From assembly GCA_963422285.2 (NCBI GenBank), contig OY729419.2, positions 1,178,001 through 1,242,000 of the forward strand: a stretch of DNA of 64,000 nt. Direction: 5' to 3'. This stretch comes from VXYL01 sp963422285 (GTDB lineage Bacteria; Pseudomonadota; Gammaproteobacteria; Pseudomonadales; Azotimanducaceae). The notes under the pieces were generated by a model that worked only from the letters and a program-made list of their open reading frames with translations, had not been told where the DNA came from and did no database searches. Every line of letters begins with the position of its first letter. Position 1 is the first letter of the stretch. Positions 10,610 through 19,643 of the stretch are shown in pieces. The translations under genes were made by a program, and so were the position numbers.

Positions 10610-11974
10610 ATGACTCGCATTTTGGTAGTCGAACGCGACGAATCGAGCCGTCGCTGTCTTCGCGACGGGCTGGTCCGCAGCGGCTTCGACGTCGTCGAAG
10701 CGCTAGCCTTCGACGATATCCCCCAGGGCGCTATCGAACCGATCGAAGCCGCGGTCGTCAACGCCGCGCTGCTCGCCGAAACGGGCGACCTGATTGCCCT
10801 CGCCGCCCCGGCGCCCGTAGTGCTGGTGGCCGACTCGCCGAGCATTGCCCATGCCGTGGACTGCATGCGTCTCGGTGCCGCCGACTACCTGCCGCGGCCG
10901 TTCGAGTCGACGGTGCTGGTTGCGGCGGTGGAACGGGCCCGTGCCTGTCCGGCCATCGACCGTATTGCCGAGTTCTCTCCCCTGCTCGGCGAAAGCCCGC
11001 CCATGCGGGAACTCTTCGACCGTATCGCCAAGACGGCGCCGACGGATTCGCCCGTGCTGATTCACGGCGAGTCCGGCACTGGCAAGGAAGTCGTCGCCCG
11101 CGCCCTGCACGCGGCAAGCCGCCGCCGCTATGCGCAGATGATCGTCCTCCACTGTACGGCAGTTCCCGACGCCTTGCTGGCACAGGAATTGTTCGGACGC
11201 GAACCCGGCGCACCGTCGCTCTGGGATGCCGGAGTGCCCCATCAAGGGCTGCTCGAGGTGGCGGACGGCGGCACCCTGTTTCTCGACGAGATCGACCGCC
11301 TGCCCCCGGCCGCCCAGGCCCGCCTGCTGCGCTTCCTCCAGGACGACGGCATCGTGCGTCGCAGCGGCGCCGAGGCGCGGCGACTGGACGTGCGGCTACT
11401 CGCCAGCACGCGCCATGATCTCGAAACGCTGGCCGGCCACGGGTACTTCCACAAGGACCTGCTTCAGCGCCTGAGTACGACTTTGCGCATCCCGCCGTTG
11501 CGCGATCGCATCGAGGACTTGGCCGCCATCGCGCGCACCGTTCTGGAGCGCACTGCCACCTGCCTCGACAAGCGCGGCTTGTCGTTCTCCGCCGCCGCCC
11601 TGGACGCCATGCGACGCTACCCGTGGCCGGGCAACGTGCGCGAACTGAGCAACGCCGTGGAACGCGCCGCGATGCTGTGCCGCAGTACCATCGTCGCGGC
11701 CGACTTGCTCACCCTGGACGCCGCTCCGGCTGCGCCGTCTGATGCGGCTCCATCATCCGACTTGGCCCCGCCATCCGGCGGGGAGCGAGCAACCTCCGGC
11801 AGCTTGGAGGATTTCTTCGTGCACTTCGTGCTGGAGAACCAGGACCAGCACACGGAAACCGAGCTCGCCAGCAAGCTGGGCATCAGCCGCAAGAGCTTGT
11901 GGGAACGCCGCCAGCGGTTGAACATCCCCCGCCGTCGCACCCGCAAGCGCGGTGCCAGGCGCGACCAGGGATAG
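10610..11974 (+). CDS. NtrC-family regulator with degenerate receiver and no GAFTGA loop
   Basis: 454 residues: receiver-like domain (1-110), AAA+ domain (about 123-355) and a C-terminal Fis-type helix-turn-helix (TETELASKLGISRKSLWERR). Walker A GESGTGKE (153-160) and Walker B TLFLDE (222-227) are intact. The phosphoacceptor position reads AVVNAAL (N51, no Asp), the switch Thr is Ala, and the conserved Lys is Arg (R96), so phosphorylation looks impossible. The sigma-54 contact loop GAFTGA is replaced by GAPSLW. It may therefore bind ATP and DNA without activating sigma-54 in the usual way. It converges on ctpA 11 bp downstream, and no sensor kinase is nearby. Confidence 0.82.
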   Translation: MTRILVVERDESSRRCLRDGLVRSGFDVVEALAFDDIPQGAIEPIEAAVVNAALLAETGDLIALAAPAPVVLVADSPSIAHAVDCMRLGAADYLPRPFESTVLVAAVERARACPAIDRIAEFSPLLGESPPMRELFDRIAKTAPTDSPVLIHGESGTGKEVVARALHAASRRRYAQMIVLHCTAVPDALLAQELFGREPGAPSLWDAGVPHQGLLEVADGGTLFLDEIDRLPPAAQARLLRFLQDDGIVRRSGAEARRLDVRLLASTRHDLETLAGHGYFHKDLLQRLSTTLRIPPLRDRIEDLAAIARTVLERTATCLDKRGLSFSAAALDAMRRYPWPGNVRELSNAVERAAMLCRSTIVAADLLTLDAAPAAPSDAAPSSDLAPPSGGERATSGSLEDFFVHFVLENQDQHTETELASKLGISRKSLWERRQRLNIPRRRTRKRGARRDQG

Positions 11975-11985
11975 CAAACGGCGGA

Positions 11986-13164
11986 TCAAGACGCCGCGGC
12001 TTCCTGTTTCAAGTACGCAAGCGCGGCGGCCAGCAGGCGTTCGTTGTACTCCTCCCAGCTTTCTCCTTCGGCGATGTCGACGGCGATATCGGGTATCACG
12101 CCGCTGGACTGGATGGAGTGCCCATCCGGGGTGAGATAGTGGGCGGTAGTGAGCTTGATGGCGCGCCGTTCCTGGAAATACATCACCGACTGCACGGAAC
12201 CCTTGCCGAAGCTCTTGGTGCCTACCACGGTGGCGCGATCCCGATCCTGCAAGGCGCCGGCGACGATTTCCGAGGCGGAAGCCGAGCCGCCGTTGACCAG
12301 CACCGCCATAGGCACCCCGGCAGCGATGTCTTCGCCGTCGGCCTTGTAGCGTCGTCCGCTGTCCTCGTTCCGGCCTTCGATGTAGACGATCAAGCCGTCG
12401 GCGAGGAACGCGTCGGCCACCGCCACCGAGGCGTCCAGCAGGCCGCCTGGGTTGTTGCGCAGATCCAGCACCAAGCCGTCGAGGACGCCGTCGCTGACGA
12501 GATCGGCCACAGCGCGCTCGACCTCGTCGGCCGTCGACTCGTTGAACTGGGAGACGCCGACATAGCCGTAGCCCGGTTCCAGCAGCCGGCTGCTCACGCC
12601 AGGATCTTCAATGGTGTCTCGGGTGAGGTCGAAATCCAGGGGTTCGCTAGCGGCCGGCCGGCGCACTCGCAGGTGTACGTCGGTGCCAGGATCGCCACGC
12701 AAGGCGACCACCACATCGTGCAGGCTGCGCCCTTTGACAGGCGCATGATCCACCTCGATGATGCGATCGCCGGCCTCGACCCCGGCACGCGCCGCCGGTT
12801 CGTCGGCCAGCGGACTCGTCACCATGATGTAGCCGTCCACCAAGCTGAGGTCGACGCCGATGCCGCCGAAGCGGCCAGTGGTTTCCTCCTCCAGTTCCAT
12901 CAAGTCGCGGGCATCGAGGAACACCGAGTGGTCGTCGAGGCCGGCGATGACGCCCCGGATGGCGTTGTCCACCAGTTGCGAGCGAGACACCTCCTGCACG
13001 TAGTGGCCGTTGACTTGGCGCACCACCGAAAGCAGCAGGCTTTCGTCCCGGGCCACCTCGGGCTTAAAGCCGCTGGTGAACCAGAATGCGGCGATGCCCA
13101 AGGCGATGCCAGCCACCATGGTGGCGATCAGGCAGAAGAGGGCGATGGGACGCAGAATCATCAT
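11986..13164 (-). CDS. ctpA: C-terminal processing peptidase, S41 family
   Basis: 392 residues. Membrane-anchored periplasmic protease that trims the C-termini of exported proteins. Order: N-terminal hydrophobic anchor (about 4-30), PDZ domain (about 100-175) containing FGGIGVDLS and AGDRIIEVD, then the protease core with LVLDLRNNPGG, catalytic serine near S296 in GGSASASEIVAGAL and general-base lysine K321 in TKSFGKGSVQ; the 25-residue spacing fits the Ser/Lys dyad. The last 25 residues are a helical extension. A TATCAT hexamer lies 7 nt upstream of the ATG and no Shine-Dalgarno is seen. Confidence 0.93.
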   Translation of the reverse strand: MMILRPIALFCLIATMVAGIALGIAAFWFTSGFKPEVARDESLLLSVVRQVNGHYVQEVSRSQLVDNAIRGVIAGLDDHSVFLDARDLMELEEETTGRFGGIGVDLSLVDGYIMVTSPLADEPAARAGVEAGDRIIEVDHAPVKGRSLHDVVVALRGDPGTDVHLRVRRPAASEPLDFDLTRDTIEDPGVSSRLLEPGYGYVGVSQFNESTADEVERAVADLVSDGVLDGLVLDLRNNPGGLLDASVAVADAFLADGLIVYIEGRNEDSGRRYKADGEDIAAGVPMAVLVNGGSASASEIVAGALQDRDRATVVGTKSFGKGSVQSVMYFQERRAIKLTTAHYLTPDGHSIQSSGVIPDIAVDIAEGESWEEYNERLLAAALAYLKQEAAAS

Positions 13165-13171
13165 GGGCCGT

Positions 13172-13177
13172 ATGATA
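13172..13177 (-). promoter_or_regulatory. -10-like hexamer of ctpA, 7 nt from the start codon
   Basis: TATCAT on the minus strand, 7 nt before the ctpA ATG. This is the same geometry as at erpA, so transcription may start at the start codon. Confidence 0.4.
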
Positions 13178-13318
13178 CTCGCGGGCGCGCGACGCGCACA
13201 CGCTCAACCTGCCGAGATCGCCAGTGGCACATGCTCTATCCGCTTTTGCAGTACGCCGGCTGTCCTCATCGGGGGCACCGCAAGAAGCGCGTTTCGAGGG
13301 ATACTCGATACGAGCGCC

Positions 13319-16300
13319 TCAGCTGCGCCGCATGTCCTCGCGGATCACAACCAGCGCCGGCACCAGAAACAGAATCACCACGCTGGCGAAGACGATGCCC
13401 GTCGCCAAGCTCACGGCCATGGGGATGAGGAACTGCGCCTGGGTGCTGGTCTCGAACAGCATGGGAGTCAGCCCCAAGGCGGTGGTGGCCGTGGTCAGGA
13501 AGATGGCGCGGAAGCGGTGGCGGGCAGCGGCGACGACGGCTTCGGTGACGTTGAGCCCGGATTCGGCGCGGATCTTGTTGTAGCGATCGATCATCACCAG
13601 GGAGTCGTTCACTACCACGCCGGAGAGCGCCACCATGCCGAATATGGAAATGAAGGAAAGATCGTAGCCGAGCAGGAAGTGGCCGATGATGGCGCCGGCA
13701 GCGCCGAGAGGCACTGCGGTCAGGATGATGAACGGCTGCGAGTAGCTGCGCAGCTGGGAGGCGATCAGGATGAAGATGACCAGCAGCGCCACTATCGAGA
13801 GAGTGCCCAAGGAGGCGAGGTCCTCGGCCTGCTCGCGCCCGAAGCCGGACTGGTTGATTTGCAAGCCGGGATAGCGTTCTTCGAGCGCAGGCAGCAGCTC
13901 GGTCTGCACTTGCGCGTTCACCTCGTTGGGCGTTGCCAGGGCGGTGTCCACCTGCCCGGACACGGTGACGATGCGCAGACCGTTGACGCGGTCGATGGAC
14001 GAAAAGCTGCGCGATTCGGTAACCCGCGCCACCGCCGACAGCGGTGCCTCGGTGCCGTCGGCTAGGCGAATACGCACGTTGAAGAAGTCCCGGGCGCTTC
14101 GCCGTTGCTCGTCCGGGTAGCGCACCATCACCTTGAGTTCCTGCCGTCCGCGCTGGATGCGCTGCACCTCGTCGCCGAAGAAGTTGCGTCGCAGCTGTCG
14201 GGCCACATCCGCGGGAGTGAGGCCGGCGGCTTCGCCCGTCGGGGTCAGGGCGATGTCGTACTGTCGCTTGCCGAGGCTGATGGAATCCTGGATCTCGTAC
14301 AGCGCCGGGATGCCGGCATAGCTCTGCTTCAGCTCCTCCACCGCGGCGGCGAGCATGTCTTCGTCCGGGTGTGCGAGCTCGTATTCGACATCGGGACCGC
14401 CGGCGAAGAACTCCGAGGTGTAGGACAGGCGCTCGGTGCCGGCAATGTCGCCGGCGTTGCGCCGCCATTTCCGTTCCAGTTCCTGCGCCGAAAGGGTGCG
14501 CAACGGCTCGGCATTGAGCTGGATCTGCACCGAGGCGACGTTGCTGGCGGTGGTCAGACCGCTGCCGCCGCCCGGGCCGCCGCCGGTGCGGGTGCGCCCG
14601 CCGATGGTGACGCTGACGGAGCGGAACGAGGTGCCGCCCACTTCCTCGTTGGTGGCGTAGGCCGCGGCGACGAGTTTTTCCGACGCGGCGCGAGTGACCT
14701 CGAACGGCGTCCCGACGGGAAAGTCGATGTCGGCGCGCATGCGATCCGATTCCAACGACGGGAAGAACACGAAGCGCACTTCGCCGGTAGCTACCAAGGC
14801 TGCCGCAGACGCCAGCAGCGCGATCCCCCCTAGCACCGTCCAATAGCGTCGCCGCACGGCTGTGGAGATGGCTGGCGCCAGCACGTCGTCGCGAAAGCCC
14901 TTGACGCTCCGGCTTACCTTGGCTTGAAAGCCATCCAGCGGCCAGCGGCTCCAGCTACCGCCGTGCGAGAGATGCGCAGGCAGGATGAAGAACACTTCGA
15001 TCAGCGACATCAACAGCACCGTGATGACCACCACCGGCACGGCGCCCAGAATCTGCCCGAAGGTGCCGGTGACGAACAGCAGCGGTGCGAACGCGGCCAT
15101 GGTGGTGAATACGCCGACCACCACCGGACTGCGCACTCCGAGGGCGCCGGCAATGGCCGCCCCGGCATTCGCGGCGCCGACGCCGCCGCTTTCCTGCTCG
15201 GCGACAATGTTTTCGCCCACCACCACGGCGTCGTCGACGACGATGCCAAGCACGATGATCAGCGCGAACAGGGACACCATGTTGATGTTCACGTCGAAGA
15301 AATCGAAGAACAGAAAGGCGCCCAGGAAGGAGATGGGCACGCCCATGGCCACCCACATGGCGAGGCGCAGGTCCAGCATGACCACCAGGAACAGGAACAC
15401 CAGCGCGAAGCCCAGTACGCCATTGCGGATCAGCAGGTTCAGGCGATCTTCGAGCACCTCGGTCTGATCGTTCCAGATCTCCACATCGATACCCGGCGGC
15501 GGACGGTATTCGGCCAGCATCCGCTTGATGTCCTCGGCGATGTTCAGCACATCCTCGGCTTCCGACTTCTGCACCCGCACGAAGATGCTCTGGCGGCCGT
15601 TGTATTCGTTGACGAGATCCACATCGGCGAAGCCGTCGCGCACTTCCGCCACGTCGCCCAAGCGCAGAATGGTGCCGTCCGGCCTAGCCCGCAGCACGAT
15701 GTCCTCGAACTCCTCGCCGCGTTCGCGCTTGGTGTTGGTGCGCAGCAGCAGGTCGCCGGCATCCGTGCGCAGCTCGCCGGCAGCGAGGTTGAGCGACGAG
15801 GCGCGTACCGCGTTGGCCACTTGGCCGATGCTGAGGTCGTAGCGGCGCAGCGCTTCTTGGCTCACCTCGATGGAGATTTCGTAGTCCCGGGCTCCGAGCA
15901 GGGAGACCAGGGAAACCGTCGGCAGGGCCAGCAGTTCCTCTTCCAGCATCTCCGCGCCCCGTCGCAGTTGCGCCTCGGAGAGCTCCGCCGACACTACCAG
16001 GGTCAGAACATCGCTGACGGTATTGGTATGGACGATGTCCGGCTGCTCGGCCTCCTCGGGCGGGAAGTCCGCCAAACGACCCACTGCGGCCTCCACGTCG
16101 TCGCGCACCAGTAAGGCGTCCACGAAGTCCTTGAGCTCCACGGTCACCGTGCCGAGGTTCTCCGACGCCGTGGACAGCACCCGGTCCACGCCGTCGATGC
16201 CGAACACGGCTTCCTCGACGCGCCGGGTGATGCCCTCCTCCACCTCGGTGGGCGTGGCACCGGGATAGGGCACGGAGACGGTCACTACGCCGGGATCCAC

Positions 16301-16465
16301 GGTGGGAAAGATCTGCGCGGTCAGCTGTACGCCGGCGATCAACCCGCCGAGCAGCATCAGCGTCATGATGAGGTTGGCAGCCACTGGATTGTTGGCGAAA
16401 TAAGGTACCAGCCCCCGTTCCAGAGACGGCGGCAGGGAGCGGCGAGGGGCGAGGGCTTCGCTCAT
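13319..16465 (-). CDS. RND-family efflux permease
   Basis: 1048 residues, full length for an AcrB/MexB-type inner-membrane pump driven by protons. It starts with a cytosolic tail then FANNPVAANLIMTLMLLGG (TM1). The TM4 proton-relay aspartates are in VLGIVVDDAVVVGENIVAE. The internal duplication (two sets of six membrane segments plus two periplasmic loops) is visible. A glycine-rich insert (about 615-630) lies in the second periplasmic loop. The start at 16465 overlaps the adaptor stop (ATGA). No outer-membrane channel gene is adjacent. The substrate is unknown; a drug/lipid exporter is more likely than a metal pump. Confidence 0.92.
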   Translation of the reverse strand: MSEALAPRRSLPPSLERGLVPYFANNPVAANLIMTLMLLGGLIAGVQLTAQIFPTVDPGVVTVSVPYPGATPTEVEEGITRRVEEAVFGIDGVDRVLSTASENLGTVTVELKDFVDALLVRDDVEAAVGRLADFPPEEAEQPDIVHTNTVSDVLTLVVSAELSEAQLRRGAEMLEEELLALPTVSLVSLLGARDYEISIEVSQEALRRYDLSIGQVANAVRASSLNLAAGELRTDAGDLLLRTNTKRERGEEFEDIVLRARPDGTILRLGDVAEVRDGFADVDLVNEYNGRQSIFVRVQKSEAEDVLNIAEDIKRMLAEYRPPPGIDVEIWNDQTEVLEDRLNLLIRNGVLGFALVFLFLVVMLDLRLAMWVAMGVPISFLGAFLFFDFFDVNINMVSLFALIIVLGIVVDDAVVVGENIVAEQESGGVGAANAGAAIAGALGVRSPVVVGVFTTMAAFAPLLFVTGTFGQILGAVPVVVITVLLMSLIEVFFILPAHLSHGGSWSRWPLDGFQAKVSRSVKGFRDDVLAPAISTAVRRRYWTVLGGIALLASAAALVATGEVRFVFFPSLESDRMRADIDFPVGTPFEVTRAASEKLVAAAYATNEEVGGTSFRSVSVTIGGRTRTGGGPGGGSGLTTASNVASVQIQLNAEPLRTLSAQELERKWRRNAGDIAGTERLSYTSEFFAGGPDVEYELAHPDEDMLAAAVEELKQSYAGIPALYEIQDSISLGKRQYDIALTPTGEAAGLTPADVARQLRRNFFGDEVQRIQRGRQELKVMVRYPDEQRRSARDFFNVRIRLADGTEAPLSAVARVTESRSFSSIDRVNGLRIVTVSGQVDTALATPNEVNAQVQTELLPALEERYPGLQINQSGFGREQAEDLASLGTLSIVALLVIFILIASQLRSYSQPFIILTAVPLGAAGAIIGHFLLGYDLSFISIFGMVALSGVVVNDSLVMIDRYNKIRAESGLNVTEAVVAAARHRFRAIFLTTATTALGLTPMLFETSTQAQFLIPMAVSLATGIVFASVVILFLVPALVVIREDMRRS

Positions 16466-17625
16466 CCGCCAGCTGCCGTCTGCACGACCAGCCCCGGCCG
16501 CGCACCGGGCACGGCGCCCAGCGCCACGCCGTCGGCGGCGTCGAAGGCGGCCACTATCCAGCCCTGGGCGGTGCGGCCAAGAGTGGTGGGCGTGACAGCC
16601 TGCAGGACATCTCCATTCACTACCCAAACACTGCCGTTGACTTGTTCCGCCGCTTCCGGCAGCAGGAAGGTATCCGCTAGCTGCGGGCCTTCGATCTCGA
16701 CATCGACGAACGTGCCCGGCTGCAAACTATCGTCCGTGAAAGTGAGATACAGTGTGGCGAAGCGGGTGCGCGGGTCGAGTTCCGCAGACACGCGCTCCAC
16801 CACGGCGTCGAGACGACGGTACTGGTCGCGCACCGTCGCCTTGCGCCCTGCCGCGCCTTCCAGACGCTTGAGATCGTCGGGCGGGATGGGCACCACCACT
16901 TCCACGGCGTCCAAGGCGAATGCTTGGCCGAAGGGCTGGCCCCGCGACAGCACTTGGCCGATCTCGGCCGTGGACTGCGTTATCCGGCCGTCGAACGGCA
17001 GCGAGAACACCGTCCGTTTGAGATCCAGAGCGGCGATCTCCGCCCGCGCCTGGGCCGCGGCCAGCTGCGCCCGCGCCTGGGCGATCTGCGGTCCCCGAGC
17101 CACCAGCGACGGCACCGTCTCGCCAGGATGCAGCAGCGCGTAGTTGGCCTGGGCGGCGTCGCTCTCGGCCTGCTGCAGCATCAGGCTCGACTGCGCCGAG
17201 GAGATGTCGGCCCGGGCCTGGTCGAGGGCGAGTTCGAAGTCGCGGCGGTCGATGACGAGCAATTCTTCGCCAACGGCGAACTTGCCGCCGACGCGCAACG
17301 TCGGCGAGATGGAGACCACTCGCCCCCCCACCTGCGGCGTCAGGTCGATGTGGTTGCGTACGCCGACGGAGCCGGTGGCGGCGATCCTGAGCGTGGTGCG
17401 AGACGCGGTCGGCTGGAAGACGCGCACCAAGGACGGCGGCGCTTCGCCGCTGTCGCCGGCCCAAGGCGGCGGCCCGCCGCCATCCCGACCCGGCGAGCGG
17501 GCGTACAGCAGCGCCAGCAGCACGAGCGCGGCGACCACGAAAATTTGCAGCAAGCCCACCCAGCGGGGCCGGCGTTTTCGTGGAGCGTCCGGGGCTGCGT
17601 TCGGGATGTGCTGCGACTGGTCCAT
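16462..17625 (-). CDS. RND efflux periplasmic adaptor (membrane fusion protein)
   Basis: 387 residues. It has an N-terminal anchor (WVGLLQIFVVAALVLLALLY) rather than a lipobox, a lipoyl-like half (GSVGVRNHIDLTPQVGGRV), an alpha-helical hairpin of Ala/Gln-rich heptads (about 135-200, two helices), then the second lipoyl half FSLPFDGRITQSTAEIGQVL and beta-barrel. It links the RND permease to an outer-membrane channel. The start at 17625 is chosen because a signal anchor follows directly; the upstream extension is non-family. It is coupled to the permease by a 4-bp overlap. Confidence 0.9.
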   Translation of the reverse strand: MDQSQHIPNAAPDAPRKRRPRWVGLLQIFVVAALVLLALLYARSPGRDGGGPPPWAGDSGEAPPSLVRVFQPTASRTTLRIAATGSVGVRNHIDLTPQVGGRVVSISPTLRVGGKFAVGEELLVIDRRDFELALDQARADISSAQSSLMLQQAESDAAQANYALLHPGETVPSLVARGPQIAQARAQLAAAQARAEIAALDLKRTVFSLPFDGRITQSTAEIGQVLSRGQPFGQAFALDAVEVVVPIPPDDLKRLEGAAGRKATVRDQYRRLDAVVERVSAELDPRTRFATLYLTFTDDSLQPGTFVDVEIEGPQLADTFLLPEAAEQVNGSVWVVNGDVLQAVTPTTLGRTAQGWIVAAFDAADGVALGAVPGARPGLVVQTAAGG

Positions 17626-17653
17626 TGCGATTGGCGACTGCCTGCGGGCCGGA

Positions 17654-18850
17654 TCAGTCCGGCAGCCCCAACACTCGTTTGGCAATGATGTTGCGCTGTA
17701 TCTCGGAACTGCCGCCTTCGATGGAGTTGGCCTTGGAGCGCAGCCAGCCGCGGGTGGCGCCTCGTTCCGCGGCCGTAAAGCCATCGCCCGCCCAGCCAAG
17801 CCCCTGGACGCCGAGAATGGCCATCAGGAGGTCGTTGCGGCGCATGTTCTGCTCGGTGCCGTAGAGCTTGAACATGGACGACAGGAAGCTGGGAGCGGAG
17901 CCCTCGGCGGGGGTGCCCCTCGCATGAGAAGCGCTGGCGGCTTCCTGGAAGGAGCGGCGGATAGTGAGCTGGTACGCCTGGTCGCCGATGCGCTGTTGGA
18001 TCACCCGTTCGCGGACGGCCGCGTTGGCGATGCGTCCGTCGTGCTCGCCGGCGTATTCCTTCGCCCACTCGTCGATGGTCTTGACCTTCTGCCGGGTGCC
18101 GCCGCGCCCGCCGATGGAGCTGCGTTCGTATTGCAGCAGACGCTTGCCCACCGTCCAGCCCTCGCCGCGCTTGCCGATGAGGTGGCGCTTCGGCACCCGC
18201 ACGTCGTCGAAGAAGGTCTGGCAGAACTCCGACGAGCCGCTGATGAGATCGATGGGCGTCACGGTGACGCCGGGGGCGTCCATGTCCAGCACCAGGAAGG
18301 AGATGCCCTCGTGCTTGGAAGCGTCGGGGTCCGTGCGCACGAGGCAGAAGATCCAGTCCGCGCCGTCGGCACCCGAGGTCCAGATCTTGGAACCGTTCAC
18401 CACGTAGTCGTCGCCGTCGAGTACGGCGCGCATTTGCAGGCTGGCCAGATCGGAGCCAGCGCCCGGTTCGCTGTAGCCCTGGCACCAGCGAATCTCGCCA
18501 TGGGCGATAGGCGGCAGGTGTTCCCGGCACTGGGCCTCGGTGCCGAACTCCAGAATCGCCGGGCCGATCATGGTCAAGCCGTGGCCGGCCAGCGGCGCTG
18601 GCGCATTGATGCTTCGCATCTCCTCGTCGAGGATCATGTTCTGTTCCACGCTCAGACCGCCGCCACCGTACTCCTTGGGCCAGGAGGGCGCGGTCCAGCC
18701 GCGCTCCGCCATGCGATCCAGCCACAGCTTGGTGTCGGGATTGGCGTATGCCGCCTTGCGGCCGCCAGCGGTGTAGCCGCCCAAGCCTCGGCGCAGGCTG
18801 TCCGGACAGTTCGCCGCCAGCCAGTCTCTTGCCTCACCACGGAAATCCAT
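17654..18850 (-). CDS. Acyl-CoA dehydrogenase family protein
   Basis: 398 residues with the standard ACAD order: helical N-domain, beta-domain with GYSEPGAGSDLASLQ and NGSKIWTSGA, and C-terminal GGSSEIQRNIIAKRVLGL that contacts FAD and the catalytic site. The enzyme would dehydrogenate an acyl-CoA using FAD; the chain preference is unknown. The insert with REWAKEY-like helices and FLSSMFKLYGTEQ is typical of the FadE6/FadE17-like subgroup seen in bacteria degrading branched or steroid-like acids. Its first 17 bp overlap the end of the phosphoesterase gene, so they form one minus-strand operon. Confidence 0.88.
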   Translation of the reverse strand: MDFRGEARDWLAANCPDSLRRGLGGYTAGGRKAAYANPDTKLWLDRMAERGWTAPSWPKEYGGGGLSVEQNMILDEEMRSINAPAPLAGHGLTMIGPAILEFGTEAQCREHLPPIAHGEIRWCQGYSEPGAGSDLASLQMRAVLDGDDYVVNGSKIWTSGADGADWIFCLVRTDPDASKHEGISFLVLDMDAPGVTVTPIDLISGSSEFCQTFFDDVRVPKRHLIGKRGEGWTVGKRLLQYERSSIGGRGGTRQKVKTIDEWAKEYAGEHDGRIANAAVRERVIQQRIGDQAYQLTIRRSFQEAASASHARGTPAEGSAPSFLSSMFKLYGTEQNMRRNDLLMAILGVQGLGWAGDGFTAAERGATRGWLRSKANSIEGGSSEIQRNIIAKRVLGLPD

Positions 18851-19628
18851 TGCCTCGATACCCCTGTTTTTGCGTTTCCTCTGCCGCGTCCCAGGCGCTC
18901 ACCTGCTGGCTCGCCACGGATACGCCCTGTTTCGGGCACAGCGTCACCAGCGCCACCTTGCCGCCGTTGGCCCCGGCGTAGTGCGCCACCGGCGAGCCGC
19001 AATAGTATGCCACCGTGTCTCCGACGCTGTGATCGCCCCAGACGTGGATGTGTCCCAAGGCCAGATAGTCGAACCCGGAGTCGCGGATTTCGCCCCGCGT
19101 GATGGGCGACGAACCCTGGCTGATGCGTCTCTCCACCACTTGGCCGTGAGCCATTCCGACGTTCCAATATCGATCGTGGCGCGCCGGCACGTCGTGCAGC
19201 GGATAGTTTTCCGGCGCATGCTCGAACATCGCCCGACCCCACACCCGTACGCCGAGGTGCTCCAAGGTGACGCAGTCGCCGGTGAGGGCCATCAGGCCAT
19301 GCACGTGCTTGCCGGCAGCGTCGAAGTCGAAGCGGTTCCACACCGAGCGCTCGTCGTGGACATCGTGGTTGCCGGGCAGCATCACCACCTGGGCGCTCAA
19401 TCGCTCGAACTGGCGGTAGACGAACTCGATGTTGGAGTCGTCCACCCGATTGTTGTCGAACAGGTCGCCGGCAATGAGCAGCACATCCGCAGCCTCGGCC
19501 AACGCCGTGTCGACGACGCCGGCGAAGGCGCGTTCGGCACGGCTGCGAAAGCCGTCCGCGGCGGCCTCGTCGCCACGGCTGTCCAAATGCACGTCCGAGG
19601 TGTGGACGATTTTGACGGGTCTGAACAT
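18834..19628 (-). CDS. Metallophosphoesterase, SbcD/Mre11-like
   Basis: 264 residues. Calcineurin-type motifs are all present: HTSDVHLD (D12, H14), AGDLFDNN, PGNHDVHD, a later MAHGQ and ALGHIHVW. The D-x-H...GD...GNHD...GH.H series binds two metals. The N-terminal resemblance is to SbcD/Mre11 nucleases, but it is shorter and lacks the capping domain, and no sbcC-like ATPase is next to it. It may be a stand-alone nuclease or phosphodiesterase. It sits between an acyl-CoA dehydrogenase and a nitronate monooxygenase on the same strand. Confidence 0.85.
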   Translation of the reverse strand: MFRPVKIVHTSDVHLDSRGDEAAADGFRSRAERAFAGVVDTALAEAADVLLIAGDLFDNNRVDDSNIEFVYRQFERLSAQVVMLPGNHDVHDERSVWNRFDFDAAGKHVHGLMALTGDCVTLEHLGVRVWGRAMFEHAPENYPLHDVPARHDRYWNVGMAHGQVVERRISQGSSPITRGEIRDSGFDYLALGHIHVWGDHSVGDTVAYYCGSPVAHYAGANGGKVALVTLCPKQGVSVASQQVSAWDAAEETQKQGYRGNGFPW

Positions 19629-19643
19629 CCTCGAGCCGCCAGC

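Noticed and set aside
13266..14843. 525-codon minus-strand frame over the RND permease
   Set aside because: It is in a different frame of the RND gene, Arg/His-rich and without domain motifs; a GC-rich shadow.
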